Source: an uncultured Solimonas sp. (GTDB lineage: Bacteria; Pseudomonadota; Gammaproteobacteria; Nevskiales; Nevskiaceae). From it: a DNA stretch of 8,381 nucleotides. A program made the position numbers and the translations under genes. The stretch is from positions 1 to 8,381 of the forward strand of contig CAMLDZ010000129.1 of NCBI GenBank assembly GCA_946478985.1. The letters run 5' to 3'. Numbering within the stretch: the first letter of the stretch is position 1; each line of letters begins with the position of its first letter. Below are positions 7,838-8,381 of this stretch, in pieces. Below the pieces are notes generated by a model. The model saw only the letters and a program-made list of their open reading frames with translations. It was not told where the DNA came from and did no database searches.

Positions 7838-8137
7838 TTAGTTATCGGCCAGCTGCAGCAAGGGGTTTAGCGCCGTCGTCGTCACCGCCTGCCGCAGTGC
7901 CGCGCTCGGCGAACGCCACTGCGTCGGTCGCCCCGCCTTCTTGCGGCCGAGGCAGAACATGCACAGCAGCTGCAAGGCGGCGGTGTGGACGCGGGTAACG
8001 CCGCTGGCGTCGAGCGTGACCAGCGCATCGCTGCGCAGGCGCGTCGCCAGCATTTCGCTCAGCGAGGCGATGTCCTCGATGCCCAGATCGGCCGGCAGCT
8101 TCAGCGGCGCCCCATCGATGTCCTGTTGCTCGTTCAT
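7838..8137 (-). CDS. STAS-domain protein (anti-sigma-factor-antagonist/MlaB-like)
   Basis: 99-residue single STAS domain, first gene of the operon. Core pattern: LPADLGIEDIASLSEML (helix 1), ALVTLDASGVTRVHTAALQLLCMF (strand plus the loop that holds the phospho-Ser in SpoIIAA), then a C-terminal helix with TTTALNPLLQLADN. In SpoIIAA the loop reads DSSGL with Ser58 phosphorylated. Here it reads H51-T52-A-A-L, so the only hydroxyl at that place is Thr52 and the preceding Asp is His. STAS genes preceding cheY-cheA recur in several proteobacteria; their role is not settled, and I cannot assign a partner kinase because none is encoded here. The start at 8137 is chosen for GGGGAG 5 nt upstream. Initiators at 8152 and 8194 lack comparable sites, and 8194 coincides with the predicted transcription start. 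The frame stays open to the right edge, but the upstream residues do not look like STAS. Confidence 0.85.
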   Translation of the reverse strand: MNEQQDIDGAPLKLPADLGIEDIASLSEMLATRLRSDALVTLDASGVTRVHTAALQLLCMFCLGRKKAGRPTQWRSPSAALRQAVTTTALNPLLQLADN

Positions 8138-8142
8138 GTCCA

Positions 8143-8148
8143 CTCCCC
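8143..8148 (-). promoter_or_regulatory. Ribosome binding site of the STAS gene
   Basis: GGGGAG with 5 nt spacing to the ATG at 8137. It decides that start over two in-frame alternatives upstream. Confidence 0.7.
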
Positions 8149-8199
8149 GCATCGCGCCAAGATCCGTCTTCACTTCAATGCGATTGCCTGTCACGGACG

Positions 8200-8226
8200 A
8201 TAGCGGCGTCCTCGCGGCAGGCTTGA
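8200..8226 (-). promoter_or_regulatory. Candidate sigma-28 (FliA) promoter of the operon
   Basis: Reading leftward, TCAA (8223-8226), a 15-nt spacer and GCCGCTAT (8200-8207) match the FliA consensus TAAA-N15-GCCGATAA at 3 of 4 and 6 of 8 positions with exact spacing. Transcription would begin near 8193, giving a leader of about 55 nt before the STAS ATG. This is the promoter class expected for late flagellar and chemotaxis genes. The match is imperfect and the region is GC-rich, so it remains a candidate. No convincing sigma-70 pair was seen nearby. Confidence 0.45.
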
Positions 8227-8280
8227 GTGCTTGCGGATGAACGCTCGACTTCAGGCGGTGAACGGCGTGCGGAATGCGCG

Positions 8281-8322
8281 ATGCACAGCGCGCCGGAACG
8301 AGCAGATCAGCGCCCTGTGCAT
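8281..8322. repeat. 13-bp inverted repeat upstream of the operon
   Basis: ATGCACAGCGCGC (8281-8293) and GCGCCCTGTGCAT (8310-8322) are inverted copies with 12 of 13 positions matching, separated by 16 bp. The arms lie 55-96 bp upstream of the candidate -35 element. It could be a two-site operator for a dimeric regulator or a hairpin ending an upstream transcript. On the plus strand the right arm is followed by GGATTTTC, a weak T-run; on the minus strand there is none. No coding region is supported in 8227-8381, so what lies to the right is unknown. Confidence 0.5.
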
Positions 8323-8381
8323 GGATTTTCGACAGCCAGGGCCCGTTCGCGCCGTGACGCCTCCAGGCGGGGATGCGCCGT

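Noticed and set aside
5681..7870. 729-codon plus-strand open frame opposite cheA and cheY
   Set aside because: Same mirror-image artefact of GC-rich codon bias; it spans two real genes and the gap between them, and has no recognisable family motif.
8138..8194. Longer starts for the STAS protein
   Set aside because: They have no comparable ribosome binding site, and the longest would coincide with the predicted transcription start.
8307..8381. Minus-strand frame open from the right edge to TGA at 8307, possibly the end of a preceding gene
   Set aside because: Only 24 residues without a recognisable motif, and it overlaps the inverted repeat; not supportable.
8238..8381. Possible divergent plus-strand gene beginning at the ATG at 8238 or 8320
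   Set aside because: No ribosome binding site at either ATG, and the translated residues resemble no family.

Overview
The window is a nearly complete chemotaxis operon read entirely from the minus strand. The DNA is GC-rich (by eye about two-thirds G+C) with strongly GC-ending codons. Gene content, gene order and protein flavour (enteric-like 36-heptad receptor tip, E. coli-like CheR and CheB, presence of CheD) point to a flagellated proteobacterium. A Gammaproteobacterium of the Xanthomonadales/Nevskiales kind or a Betaproteobacterium is most likely, but the sequence alone does not fix the taxon.

In transcription order (right to left) the layout is: a leader with a large inverted repeat (8281-8322) and a candidate sigma-28 flagellar promoter (8200-8226); a small STAS-domain protein (7838-8137); a CheY response regulator (7418-7786); the CheA kinase (5423-7411); the CheW coupler (4900-5409); a soluble multi-PAS chemoreceptor (2248-4803); an unannotated-looking 52-residue putative membrane protein (2058-2216) whose stop overlaps the next start; the CheR methyltransferase (1186-2061); the CheD deamidase (568-1182); and the first 180 residues of the CheB methylesterase (1-542), which runs off the left edge. 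Most junctions are 3-31 nt or overlap. The two larger gaps (51 nt between STAS and cheY, 96 nt between cheW and the receptor gene) each hold a perfect short hairpin. There is no cheZ in the window.

Together these genes encode a full signalling and adaptation circuit. The receptor controls CheA through CheW, CheA phosphorylates CheY and CheB, and CheR, CheB and CheD adjust the receptor's methylation and amidation. The receptor is the unusual part. It has no membrane segment, a histone-H1-like Lys/Ala/Pro tail at its N-terminus, one BdlA-like PAS domain, and two duplicated PAS domains that keep the His/Leu/Trp spacing of the Aer2 oxygen-binding heme PAS. Two HAMP-like units, a 36H signalling hairpin and a C-terminal QWTEF tether for CheR/CheB follow. 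My reading is that this operon carries its own cytoplasmic oxygen or redox receptor, possibly held on the nucleoid.
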